Assembly: GCA_031763025.1 (NCBI GenBank)
Contig: JASSKH010000021.1
Location: 5,040,611-5,104,610, forward strand
Length of the DNA: 64,000 bases
Origin: Macrocystis pyrifera
Lineage: Eukaryota; Sar; Phaeophyceae; Laminariales; Laminariaceae
Reading direction: 5' to 3'
Shown piece by piece: positions 1 to 10,740 of this stretch (positions are counted from its first letter, which is position 1; each line of letters starts with the position of its first letter). Position numbers and translations under genes: made by a program. The notes beneath the pieces were generated by a model. The model did not search any database. It worked only from the letters and a program-made list of their open reading frames with translations, and was not told where the DNA came from.

Positions 1-1100
1 CTGAGAAGGCCCAAATACTGAGAGTAATGAGAGTGTGAGCAGTACCGAACCCCGAGAATACCGAACCCCGAGAATACAGGAAAGTATGTACCCGCAGTAG
101 TATATCGAAAACACGAAATACTTGGAGTAAAAGGCAATATGCGCAGTAGTACAGAACCTCGAGATACTGAGAGTATTCGCAGTACATGCATATATATTCC
201 TCGCAAAATACTGCCAGACTGCTTTAAGTACTCAAGTTTTCTCCAGCGAAAGTGGTTTGCTCCAACTCCCACTCGTGCGACTATTTGGGTGTGTTTAGTG
301 CCGAACGCTGGGCCTGAGAATTTTCGACGCGGTGCACAGACGGTTGAAGTATACATCATACTCGAAGTATACTGGGCATATTGAGGGTATTTTATTACTG
401 CGAGTACTGAGTCTCGCAGAAGCAGCAGTACGAACACTACCAACGGACGAAATACTGCTAGACTGGAATACTTATTTGTAGTACCCGCGGTACAGAACCC
501 CGAGACACTTGAAGCACAACAGGGGGTATCCACGCCAGCAGCAGTAGCGAACCCCGCATTAGTGCGAGCCCGAAAGTATACGAAGTAGTATCGACAGAAA
601 CCTAAAAATACTGCGAGTACTCGCAGTATCTCGAGTACAAAAGCCCCGAAATACTGCGAGTGTACGAAGTACCTACGATAATAATAGCAGTCTTTTCTCG
701 AACATACTTTGCTTTACTCCCAACTAGTGGAAGTAGCCGTGAAATGTTGAGGTGTGAACGCACGCCACACGTAAGCGCGCCCAAACCCTTTACGTTGGGT
801 AAAAACACAGAAGTAACTTGTATTATTACGCTCGTACATCATATTATACGTTCGTTCAGAAAAGCAAAAGGTGGATGAACGTACTGGTACAAAAAAAGTC
901 AGAAGTGGAAACTAAACATACAGAACTTATACGTATTACAGTACATCATACTATACGCTCAGAAAAGCAAGGTGTGGACGAATGTACGAGTATTATTATT
1001 AATAATGAGGCGCGCGAAGCGCGCAAAAAGCGGGCGAGCCTTTTCCAAGAAAAAAAAAGCCTCTTCATAGCGGCCCGGATACGAGCGTGGGGTGCCTTGT
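1..1100. repeat. GTAC/CGAG-rich low-complexity DNA
   Basis: Bases 1-680 are built from variations on short words such as GAGTACTGCGAG, CCGAGAATAC and AACCCCGAGA, giving an irregular, degenerate tandem texture with many GTAC and AGTACT palindromes. Open frames here are short and biased by the repeats. From 680 to 1100 the texture weakens, with short A-rich runs and repeated TACATCATA..TACG segments at 834-850 and 941-956. I see no gene, RNA gene or recognisable transposon protein. Confidence 0.6.
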
Positions 1101-1107
1101 TTTGAGT

Positions 1108-1175
1108 TTTTCTGTATGTGTGTGTGTGTGGGTGTGTGTGTGTGTGGGTGGGTGTGTGTGTGTGTGTGTGATTCA
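1108..1175. repeat. (GT)n microsatellite
   Basis: An almost pure TG/GT dinucleotide run with occasional GGGT interruptions. The long minus-strand open frames crossing it have His-Thr-Pro-Thr repeats that are only the translation of this microsatellite. Confidence 0.9.
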
Positions 1176-1614
1176 ACATTTTTTTGGGCAACGTTTGACC
1201 ACCGCCCTCGACGCACACACCACCAATTCCAGTCCCGGCGGGCTCTGTGGACGCGCACACACTAAAGAGACCTCCTGGTGCTGGTGCGGTGGTAAGTCGT
1301 TCACAGTAGCTCGAGCTAGGTGTGGCAACGTGTGTAGGCACATGTTGGTGCTGGGCCATGTTGAAAAAACACAGAACCAACAACACATTATATTTTGAAA
1401 CCCAGCTAGCTCTACGAGTACTCGTAGGTAGGCAGACTGTGCCTGTCCACAGCAACGAGATTTCGGGCCATGCCCCCGAGACATGCTGCAGGCCCACCCT
1501 CCTGCTGATGAGGGGACGGAGAAGCAGGAGAGTATCTGCTGTATGATAGTTGTTGTACAGCAGTATAGTAGTAGTGGTGGCACTGCTAGAAGAAGCTCTG
1601 CTGGACACACACGT

Positions 1615-2560
1615 CAGATTGTAGATTTTTCGTCTTCAATTATGAGTTCGGGACCAGGAAACACATGTACGAAGGGTTCACACACAAGCCGAGCGTACAG
1701 CGACGCTGACCTGGCCTCGTGTGTCCTACTGCTGCTGCTGTTTTGCTGCTGGAGAAGCTCTGCTGTAGATGTCGTACATCATCAGTAGTAGCGGTGGCAC
1801 CTGCTACCTGCTACGAGAAGTTCTCTCTTGGACAGAGCACGCCGAGTGCAGATTTTTCGTCTTGAAATTATTATGCCGAATTTCGAGTTCAAAACCAACA
1901 CAGGACAAAATCGAGTACGTGTACAAAGGGTTCAAGGGTTTAGATTGACAAGCCGAGCGTACAGCGACGCTGACCCTGGCGTCGTGTGTCCTACTGCTAT
2001 ACTGCTGCTGCTGTTTTGTTGCTGGAGAAACACTTTGCTGCTGCTGCTGTAGATGTGTACAAAGGGTTCAAGGGTTAGATTGACAAGCCGAGCCGCCGAG
2101 CGTACAGCGACGCTGACCCTGGCCTCGTGCGTCCCACTGCTACTGCTGCTGCTGCTGTTTTTGTTGATGGAGAAACACTGCTGCTGTATGTAGATGTCGT
2201 ACATCAGTACAAGCAAGTAGTGGTGGCACCTGCTACGAGAAAGAAGCGCCTTCTGTTGGACAAATATTTTCAGATGCAGATTTTTCGTGTTCAAACTAAT
2301 TATGCCGAATTTCAACCAGAAAACACTTACTTGCTGTTGGAAAAACAGAAAAAGAAAAAATATATATCAGATGTGTGTCTATTTGTCGTCTTGTTCTTTC
2401 CACCCGTCGACATCCAGCACAACCAGTCAGTGTCTGTGCCGATTCCTGAATTCCCGAGAGATACGATACGAATACAAGTAATAACTTCTGTGGTCACACA
2501 GCAGTAGTACATATTTTTCGTCTTCAAATTATTATGCCGGATTTCGAGGTGAAAATACCA
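1615..2560. repeat. Degenerate array of ~200-250 bp direct repeats
   Basis: Three kinds of short module recur in the same order. One begins AAGCCGAGCGTACAGCGACG (near 1687, 1952 and 2086, the last interrupted) and is followed each time by a GTCCTACTGCTGCTGCTG-like segment. Another, around GCAGATTTTTCGTCTTGAAA, recurs near 1849, 2276 and 2508. A third, GTAGATGTCGTACATCAGTA-like, occurs near 1765 and 2190. This shows repeated duplication of a larger unit. CTG triplet tracts inside the units vary in length. No protein family is recognisable. Confidence 0.7.
2385..2507 (+). repeat. Short dispersed repeat shared with 48505-48600
   Basis: The stretch containing GTCGACATCCAGCA, CAGTGTCTGTGC and CTGTGGTCACA matches 48505-48600 in order and spacing, with substitutions and small gaps. 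It is non-coding in both places as far as I can see. Confidence 0.55.
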
Positions 2561-4270
2561 GGATACACACGACAAAATCCAGTACCTGGTATTTGTTACA
2601 GGTAGGTGTGTCCGTACTGCTGTGCTGTCTGTGTTTTTCAAGAGCAGGATATGATGCCAATAATATTTACGGTTGTGAGATTCACCAACGACGGCGTATA
2701 GGTAGTAGGTACAGCAGCAGCAGTAGATGTTCGTTCGTGTTGGTTCAGGACAAATGTTTTGCATGATGCATCTCAGATATGACTACTGCAGGTATTGCTG
2801 AGGTCACGCCTCATTACCACCAATTACTAGTAGTACTGCTGTTGTAGTGTCCTGGTACAAAAAAAGTCAAAAGTGAATTAAAAAAAAAGCGTGGATGGTG
2901 CGAATCGAACCTCCGAAACGAAAATTTTGTCGCCCGCAACATAATAAACGTCTACGCTACTGCTGTAGAACAGTCGTCTACGCTACTGCTGTAGAACATA
3001 GTGCTCGTACAACTGAGACGTCATGGTTTTTACGCAATGCAAAACACTTTGTACGATCTCCTACAGCAGTAGAGTAGCTTGTACGACTGCATATACAGCA
3101 GTGCTGCTGCTGTAGAATGCCACGCGAGGAACGTACGTGTACTGACCCCCTTTCAGCTGGCTCTAGGATCTATCGGTCAGCAATGTAGGACACACATCAA
3201 TGAGAACTACTGCTGTAAGTATGTTTTGTACGAACGCTGCTGTACGAATAATTTGTTGTACAGTATGAACGATTTGTTTTTGTCGTACTCGAGACGACGA
3301 ATATATTGATCCGGGATAATGGGTCACACATTGCGGAAGGTACATGAATCGGCCAATGCCGATGACAACAACACAACGAACTACAGTAGTACTGAGCTTA
3401 CAGCGCGGATCTTCCACATGCGCATAGTATACCCTGCCTGCTGCTGCTGTTGGCTGTTGTGCTGAGCACAGCTGGAGCAGCGGCAATGTTGGATCACACA
3501 CAGCAACAAGCAGAAGAAGAAGATGCAGGAAGAGAGGTGTGTGATGCTGGTTGGTGTGTTCGTGGCGTGGTCAAGTGACCGATCGAATAAACCAACTGTG
3601 ATAGCCGCCGCAGTACGATCATCCATATGCGCAAGGTGTGCCCACTGCTGCTGCTGCTGGGCAGCAGGGCATCAGGGTTGTGGTGCTGTAGGAAGCTGGA
3701 GATAAGCACGCTCTGTGTACTGCTGTGGCTATTGTTCTTCAGGCGGTGTGGTCCTTGCTTTGTGCAACACAAAAAAATGTACAGCAGTACAGGGATATAC
3801 GTCATCCTGGGTATATACGGATCAAAAAGTATATCCAGACGGTAGAATGCGTACTGCAGGCTCCGACAAACGCAACCAACCACAGCAACACTGCGCATAT
3901 GGGTGTGTCGCACACGCACGGCGGGTGGGCGGGGGGGCGGCAGCGTTGGAACGTTGGGATCTGTGCATGTTGTCTGTTGTGAGTGAGAGCCCAGGGGAGA
4001 AAACAGACAGCATGTACATTGTATGTATGTACCGATACGTACGTACAAAGTAAGGCCTCTTACTGAAACCAGGGAAATCGTCTTATCCACTCCCGCCGGG
4101 AAAAAAACTTTGAGCGCCCGCCACGCGCTTTAGAGTGCACGGATTGCGCCGAGACCTGGACCAATGTGTCCGGCAGGGCTTCCTGTGTCCGTGTACTTCC
4201 TGTTTTGCCTAATAGTGCTCGTGCGAAGAGAAAAGTTGGCAAAAGTACGAAAATTTGACAAATATACGTA
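2560..4270. other. CTG/CAG-rich intergenic DNA, no gene seen
   Basis: The stretch is rich in TACTGCTGT, CTGCTGCTG and GTAC words on both strands. Two loosely similar segments (3415-3560 and 3620-3730) both run from CATATGCGCA/CACATGCGCATAG into CTGCTGCTGCTG tracts. Open frames are short, rich in Cys, Ser and Gln, and match nothing I know. No tRNA or transposon protein was found. Confidence 0.5.
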
Positions 4271-4273
4271 TAC

Positions 4274-4568
4274 ATATATCATATTAGAGCGTTTTCAACA
4301 GTGATACCGACCTCTACAAGTCTGCCCCGATTCGGAAAATAAATGATTGAATTCCCCCCCCATTAAATTATTACATCCAATCTTTGTTCTCCCCGAATTC
4401 GGAAAATAAATAATCAAAATCCCCCCCCATCAAATTATTACATCCGATCAAAGCGAGAAATTATGTAATTCCTTGTATTAACATATTTCAATTAAATTTT
4501 TTTTGTATCTTATATCATATCAGAGCGTTTTCAACAGTGATACCGACCTCTACAAGTAAGTCTGCCCC
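4274..4568 (+). repeat. Nested direct repeats
   Basis: A ~57-bp segment containing AGAGCGTTTTCAACAGTGAT and ACCGACCTCTACAAG occurs at 4274-4330 and again at 4512-4568. Between them, a second ~52-bp segment (TTCGGAAAATAAAT, then poly-C, then AAATTATTACATCC) also occurs twice (4334-4383 and 4398-4449). The arrangement suggests local duplication of a short mobile or satellite-like sequence. Confidence 0.75.
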
Positions 4569-4865
4569 GAAAAACGTGGCGACTTGTTCAGCTTTTGCAG
4601 GGATCATAGAAACAAGACGAAGTCCTCTATCTCTCGTACTCGTACATGTTCAGCTTTTCCCTAAAATAAAACAAAAAACGATTCGCGACGTTTGTCGCGT
4701 CTCGAAATACGCCTAATATAAGCACTACGCAACCCACGCGCACCTACGATATCCGAAGGTCGGTATATGGGCATGGCAAACTCTGCTTCGTACGCCGCTT
4801 GTGGGCAACGGGTGGCTACCCGAAAACACCGCTGAGCCTATATTACTACTACTACTGGATGCACC

Positions 4866-5405
4866 CGTTCTCGAGGAAGATCATTTTTGGACGATCTGAA
4901 CAACGCCCTTTCGGGGGGTCCCCAGTGGGGATCACCTACTTGTGCTCATGGATGCGAATGCTCGCACCGGCAAGCGAGAGAGCGGATGTGCCAGCAGTAA
5001 GGTGATGGGTACATACGAGCGTGATGAATTGCACAAAAACGGAGAGAGACTACTCCTCCACGCAGCTGACAACAGGCTTGCGCTCCTCAATACATTCTTC
5101 GCCACACCCACTCGCGGGTGTCATACACGATCCAAACTCCAAACTCTGGGAAGGGTCAGTGTAGACTGTTAGTAGACTTCATCCTCACTCGACAAGTTCA
5201 TCAACGCCTGGCCCGCAACATAACAGTACGGAAACCATCAGAGGATCGGCATGAATCTGACCACAACCTCGTGATCTGTAATATTCGCTTCATGGGCCGG
5301 TTTGCGCCGAATCGTAAGGTGAAAACAGGTAGGGGAAAGCGAGCTATTGATCTACAACGGTTGATGCAGACCCCGGTCTGCGGGCGAACCTCAAAAGGGA
5401 GATAA
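4866..5405 (+). pseudogene. LINE endonuclease domain fragment
   Basis: Conceptual translation across more than one frame gives the second half of an apurinic-type endonuclease (exonuclease-endonuclease-phosphatase fold) as found in LINEs. Visible motifs are LMDANARTG (4941 on; usually GDFNAR), a middle stretch with NGERLLLHAADNRLALLNTFF, and RHESDHNLVICNIRF near 5245 (the SDH motif that carries the catalytic Asp-His). Frames change near 5165, and no reverse transcriptase follows directly: 2 kb of other sequence intervenes before the next LINE piece. It is a dead fragment; family assignment is firm, clade assignment is not. Confidence 0.8.
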
Positions 5406-6189
5406 CCAAAGGCATCCCCCCGTCGCCTGGTACAATTGGTAGTGTCGATGATAAGGCAACTGCTCTATGACGGAGGACCATATTAAATGGACCCAGCGGA
5501 TTTACTTTTGATTTGTGTCGTTCCAGAATTTTAGTCTCCGGGCCCATTTTTCCCGTTGTTTTATGGAGGAAATATATCGGCATCTGGACTATTTATCACC
5601 GATAAAGATTTTACGCAGGGATGCTACATAAGCGTGGTGAGGTTCCACGGAAAGCTAAGGACTTCAGCTTTCCAACGATGCTACTTGTAGGCGAAAGTGT
5701 GGAGTTGGGCATGAGGCAAAGGTGGGCGTAGTGGGCAGCGGTGTCCCTCTTTGGACGCGTGTATCTCAGCAACTACCGGGAGTCTCGGCAAACTTTTCTG
5801 TTTGTTCTGCAAACTTTTCTGTTTGTTCTGCGCCCCGTATTGTAGGGATCCCAGCAATGCCAAATATTCGTCGTTCGTATGAAACCTCGGCTTGAAAACT
5901 GCTCCCGCCTTAAAAAAACAGTAGATTGTGAGGACCTCTTTTCACCGACCTTTACCTCACCCTCAACCATATACCTTCGGCTATGATAAGTAGCATCATT
6001 GGAAAGCTGGGTTCTTCACCTTTCAGTAGGTGCTACCCATGCTTTAAGCATCGCTGTGTGTGTCTCTGTGGCTGCGAAATTAGTCCAGCTGTAAGTTCGT
6101 TACTTCGTAAAATATGTACTGAGTGTATGTCGCAAATTCATAATTTTGAAACGAAAAAAGAAATTCCGTGGGTCCATAGTCCTCCGTAA
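5406..6189. other. Unassigned stretch with a foldback repeat
   Basis: No coding family is recognisable. Within it, 5665-5686 is an inverted match to 5988-6009 (22 bases, one mismatch; begins CAGCTTTCCAA and ends GATGCTACTT), enclosing ~300 bases. A 21-base segment starting CAAACTTTTCTGTTTG is directly duplicated at about 5790-5832. The inverted ends could be those of a small foldback or MITE-type element, but no target duplication is clear. Confidence 0.45.
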
Positions 6190-7020
6190 ATAGTGGAGAC
6201 CGTGCTGTCGACTGCTGCTAAACTAGTGCCTTATACCAGATGGTTCCGACGGGTCGAGGAAGGGGCCGAGGTCTTCATGCAGAGGTGCCATAAGAATGAG
6301 AAGGAGTCATCGGCAGAACGGCACAGGATGGCTGCAATCGCGACTACAGCCGTTGACGCCGATGCACGTGCGCATAATGGCAGGGGGGAAAGGGGGGCGA
6401 GGGGGCAAGGGGGGGGGGGGGGGGGGGGGGAGGCGGTCCGCCCAACAGATTGACGCCTGGGTATGGGCATCATCATGATGCGCTCCCTTCATTGGGACCC
6501 AAGTAACTATTAATAGCTTGGTGCCACCCAGGCAACTCTGCGTGTCTGTATGCACCAGGGCATGTCCTTCGAATTATTTGTCCCCCCCATCTCCTTTTTT
6601 GTCCCTTTTTTCCTTTTCTTTTCTTTTTTTCCTCTTTCCTTATTTTCCCGTTTGCTTCTCTGTCGGCATCTCCCTTTTTAATTTTGCTATCTGTTGTTTC
6701 TTTTTTGGTTTGCTTCGTCGTCTTCCTTTTTCATTTTCGTTTTTTCTTGTCTATCAGTTTCTTTTTTGCTCCTCTGGTGCTCTTATTAGCGGAGTAAGTA
6801 CGTTTTTTCTTTTCTTAGCTCTGTTCTACATCCCTTGCGTAGCTTGCGAACCTGCAATATGCGAGAATCTGCGCATTCTCTTGTGTGTTTTCCTTTCTTG
6901 ATTTGTTGCTTTCGTGCTTGAATCGATTTTTTTCGTTTTTTTCTCTCTCTTTCCCTTTTTGATTTTTGATTTTTCGACTTCGTTTTTCGATGTTTTCGAC
7001 GTCGAGTTGTTTTTCTCATC
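6190..7020 (+). pseudogene. LINE C-terminal fragment plus T-rich 3' tail
   Basis: Bases 6190-6345 encode a stretch (WFRRVEEGAEVFMQRCHKNE) that matches the C-terminal tail of the LINE ending at 9500 (WLRRAEEGAEVFMRKWHKDE) at both DNA and protein level. After a poly-G run (6409-6430) comes a strongly pyrimidine-rich stretch (6575-7020), like the T-rich tail after the 9372 LINE. Together they look like the 3' end of another copy of the same LINE clade, in the same orientation, most of whose body is missing. The endonuclease piece at 4866-5405 may or may not be from this same copy. Confidence 0.7.
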
Positions 7021-7299
7021 CGGTCTATTTTTGCCTTGGTAGTATGCGGTCTTCTTGGTTTATGTGGCGACTTGTACAGCGTACCGCATGTATCTGATGC
7101 GCACGAGCGTGAACCTCGCTTTTTATTTTTGGCTGAGGTGTAGATGTGCTATTAATAGGATCATCATGTGTATTATTCTTTGCTTGTTTTTTATTTCTAC
7201 CGAGGTATTCTTCCACTCCAGAGTTAGTGGAGCCTGTCCTGCTACCATAGAATGCATTGCATCGTAGCGATGAGTTAATGCGAGAACAACGGCAACAGC

Positions 7300-9500
7300 A
7301 ACAACCAGTCGCAAGCAAGGGCCGCCGGGTTGGTGTACGCCCGAAGAGGTAAAGGCAGAGGTGCACTCGCGATGACAGGAAAGGGAAGATGCGAGGACGT
7401 AACTACGTGCTACCCCTAAAGACAAAAATCTGCGGAAAACTTTGAAGGTTGCCACGAAACAGCTCAAACATGCGAGGACGGACGGAGTGCAGAAGTTCTT
7501 GGAAGAATACGTCAGTCAGTCAGTCAGTCAGTCAACTCGAAAAGCGTGTCCAAGAAGGCGATCAGTTTGGGTTCTACAAGCACCTTAAGGGGATGGATGT
7601 GGAAGAGAAGAGGACTTTCAATTCGCAGTACATCAGGGACGAGGAAGGTAGATTACTGCGGGACATCGGCCTCATCTGGGAACGATGGGTAAGGTGGTTC
7701 CATAAGCTGCTGAACACCAAGTCATTAACCCTCGACCCGACTATCGTCAACGATCTCAAGGTCTGGCCCTCATGCAGTCTGCTGGATGACGTCCCATCTG
7801 GGTACGAGGTGGAAGACGCGATCTGGGCGATGGCGAACCGCAAGGCGGTTGGGCCTGATGGTCTCCCAGCTGAACTGCTGAAGGTCCTGGCTGACGAAGG
7901 AGACTCGGACACCTTAGTAAGCTTCTACGAGATCATCGTCGCTGTGTGGAGGGGAAGGGTCGTGCCGCAGCAAAGGAAATATGTAACGATTAAGGTGCTG
8001 CACAAGAAGAAATACAGGGCGGAGTGTGGCAACTATCGTGGCATTTCCTTTGTCGCGCATGCCGGCAAAGTACCCCTCAAAGTCATCGCGCGCCGCCTTA
8101 GCGACTACTGCGAACGTGGAGGCATCCTGCCAGAGGGGCACTGTGGCTTTAGGCGCGGACGTTCGACGGTCGACATGATGTTCGTGGTGCGACGCTTGCA
8201 GGAATTGGCAAGGAAGAAGGACACCCCGCTGTGCATGTGCTTCGTCGACCCCACTAAACCCTTTGACTCCGTAGACCGAACACTCCTGTGGACTGTCTTG
8301 GCTAGCTTTGGCGTGCCACCTAGAATGCCCACCGTTATACGCCAATTCCAAGACGGCATGCGAGCATGCGTGCGGCTGGATGATGGCGAGTGCTCAGATA
8401 TGTTCGACGTGAAGCAGGGTCTTCGGCAAGGGTGTGTGCTCGCGCCATTACTGTTCAACATGTTTTTCACAGCGGTGGTGAGTATGGCGGAGAAAAGCTT
8501 CGCTGCCGATAAAATCATCACTGATCACATGGTGCAACTCCAACGAAAGAAGGAGAAGGGGAAAAGGAGGAAGGGCAAGGCACGAACCGGACACGCCGAC
8601 GGACAGGGGAAGGATAAAGAGGCCCGGACATCGTGGGCAATGCTGTATGCTGACGATGCGGGCATTGCATCACGATCACCGAACGGCCTGGCGAGGATGA
8701 TGATGGTGATCGTGACTGCATGTGCTGCGTTCGGCCTGACGGTCTCGGAGGCCAAGACGGAGATAATATGTCTGCAAACGAAAGATGGGGGGAACACGTG
8801 CCGTCCACCGTCTCCGCAGGCGGCCAAGTGTACAGACACTCGAGCTTGTGTATTTGGGCAGGGCTATCAGCGCAGATTGGACGAGCAGAAATGTCGAAGT
8901 AACACGTCGACTCCAGAGGGCATGGGCGTACTTCGGGCGGTATAATAAGATGAAAATCTATGACTGCCCGGGTGTGCGCCTACGCCTGAAGGTGCGGATG
9001 CTGAGAGCCGAGGTGATCGAAACGTTGCCCTACGGATGCGCTACTTGGAGCCCGAGCAAGACTGATTACGGCAGGCTACGGGAGGTCCACCACAAGATGC
9101 TCCTCCGATGCCTCGGCTGGCGAAAACGAAAGCGCGAAGACCACATTCTATCTTATGCCAGCACGCTTCTCAGGACAAACTCCGAAAGCGTTGAGACCAC
9201 GGTACGCTGGCGTAGACTATTGTTTGCGGGCTTTGTGACACGCATGGGAAAGGAGCGCCTGCGGAAGAGAGTGATATTTGGGGAGAGGGTCGGGGGTAAG
9301 GGCTACTCTGGAGGACAGGAGTGGGACTGGATGAGGTGCCTTGAGGAGGACCTCAAGGAGTTTGTCATCTAGTTCGAAGGGTGGCGCGAGGCAGCACAGA
9401 AAGCCGGCAGATGGCTCCGACGGGCCGAGGAAGGGGCGGAGGTCTTCATGCGGAAATGGCATAAGGATGAGAAGGAGGCATCGGCAGAACGCGTCCTTGC
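7300..9500 (+). pseudogene. LINE reverse transcriptase, frameshifted
   Basis: The main open frame (7449-8945, 498 aa) covers the linker and nearly the whole reverse transcriptase of a non-LTR retrotransposon. Motifs in order: a [11 protein letters not shown] block (residues ~138-148), [35 protein letters not shown] with the first catalytic Asp, [15 protein letters not shown], and LYADD with the catalytic Asp pair. A Lys/Arg/Gly-rich insertion lies just before YADD. After ~8780 the frame is lost, then resumes in 8785-9372 with YLGRAIS and the C-terminal part (MLRAEVIETLPYGCATW). A TCAG tetranucleotide run (7509-7534) lies in the N-terminal linker and may have moved the frame. The tail continues in frame past a stop at 9372. 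A T-rich tail (9540-9760) follows. Catalytic residues survive, but the frame breaks make it inactive as read. Confidence 0.9.
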
Positions 9501-9900
9501 AACTCGTACGACAAACTGCTGCGGCTTCCTGGAGGATACTTTTCGTTGTTTTTTTTTTGTACTTTGGTTTGCCTGTTATTTCCCTTGGTTCTGAGTCTTA
9601 CTCTGTTTATAGGTAGTGATTTTGTTTCTTTAGCCCGTTCTGTATTGTCCGCCACCATCTCCTATGGGAGTGCACGACACTTTTGCCCTTTCTTTTTATT
9701 TTTCTTTCGTTTTTTCTTTCTCTTGTTTTCTTGTTTTCTCTCTTTCATAGAAATATGTAGGTCATGCCTGTCGTGTCCTGTACGAATGCCTACTGCATAA
9801 CAATATGGTATCTCTGTTGCGTAGTTTTGTGACCACATAACTTATATCTCGTTAGGATTGAAGAAGGACGCTGGTTGTGCTGGGTGACGACGGGTAAAAA
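9500..9900 (+). other. LINE 3' untranslated tail, T-rich
   Basis: The sequence after the LINE coding region is dominated by TTTTCTTT-type runs (9546-9760). It resembles the tail at 6575-7020 in composition. No poly(A) tail or target duplication was found. Confidence 0.5.
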
Positions 9901-9939
9901 ATAACGGTTCAATGTGAAGAACACACGCACAAGGCGGAA

Positions 9940-10202
9940 CTCTCGTGTAACGTGCTCCCAAATATTGGTGGTGTCGGAACGGTGGCCCGTCTCGAATGCG
10001 ATGCGTGGTCAATGATCAAATTACTAAGGCAAGCAACAAATGAGTACGCCCCCCCCCCCCCCCCCCCCCCCCCGCATGAAAATGAAACAGCCGAAGGATT
10101 GCAGAACCAAATAGAGAGGGCGCTAGAATACCCCAGGAAATGGAGGGTGACGGCGAACGTCAAGAAATGCGCAGTAGTTATCTGGAACGAAGATAAGGTA
10201 AC
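9940..10202 (+). pseudogene. Second LINE type: 3' end and internal fragment
   Basis: Bases 9960-10045 match the 3' end of the LINE copies at 12000-12075 and 12545-12635 (GGAACGGTG..CGTCTCGAA..AAGGCAAGCAACAAATGAGTAC), followed by a 28-base poly(C) run. Directly after (10074-10202) comes an internal piece of the same kind of LINE, encoding KWRVTANVKKCAVVIWNED, a reverse transcriptase thumb-region motif. This piece is repeated at 10740-10874 on the other side of the dispersed repeat at 10222-10738. Confidence 0.7.
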
Positions 10203-10221
10203 CCCCACCCTATATTATACA

Positions 10222-10738
10222 CCTGGTATATACAGGTTGGTTTGGTGTCGGTTGGCGACGACGCTGTAAAACACGCCTCTCACTGCGTGAGCTAGACAGC
10301 CAGGGTACCGTTTTTTTTTTTTTTTTTTTTGGTGGTTACCACGACTGGCGGTCAAGTTTGATCATTTTTGTGCGGGGAGAACCTTCACTCCGAACAAGGG
10401 GGATGATCGTATCACGTAGTGTGTAGATAGTGAGGCACCCACGAGGCAGTTACATAGTAACCTCATTGCTGTCTCTAGAAGTGGTGACACCAGAAATTAA
10501 GTCAATTCATTGATGCTGTCACCCATATGCAAGAAAATCCGCCTCTAAAGCGGTTCTTAGTAGAATGCAGCTCACCCTTCATGCGACTCGCCCAACACCT
10601 CACGGCGCTTTGCGCTTGGTGTAAACAATGTCTCCCTGATTGGTGAAAACCCGACGTGCTCCGTCCCGGCATTGTAGGGGTGCGAGGATCTACGGTCATG
10701 TGACTACGGCCATGCACGATAATGAGTACCCCCCTCCC
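10222..10738 (+). repeat. Poly(C)-tailed dispersed repeat, copy 1 (full)
   Basis: A ~515-bp unit beginning ACCTGGTATATACAGG, then GTGTCGGTTGGCGACGACG, an internal poly(T) (19 T), a conserved core (CGGCGCTTTGCGCTTGGTG; ATGCAGCTCACCCTTCATGC) and ending in ATAATGAGTAC plus C-rich tail. Eight further full or partial copies are in this window (12657, 13203, 18253, 18450, 33802, 62630 tail, 62702, 63663). Internal sequence is non-coding as far as I can tell. See the findings for the shared terminus with the neighbouring LINE. Confidence 0.85.
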
Positions 10739-10740
10739 CG

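Noticed and set aside
946-1608. 220-codon minus-strand open frame (and neighbours at 959-1258 and 1087-1398)
   Set aside because: It crosses the (GT)n microsatellite, which translates to His-Thr-Pro repeats, and the remainder is low-complexity with no domain.
2895-2950. tRNA T-arm (GGTGCGAATCGAACCTCC)
   Set aside because: Resembles the complement of a tRNA T-arm, but the stem does not pair and no acceptor or A box is present.
6786-7019. Lys/Arg-rich minus-strand frame
   Set aside because: Purely the complement of a T/C-rich LINE tail; composition explains it.
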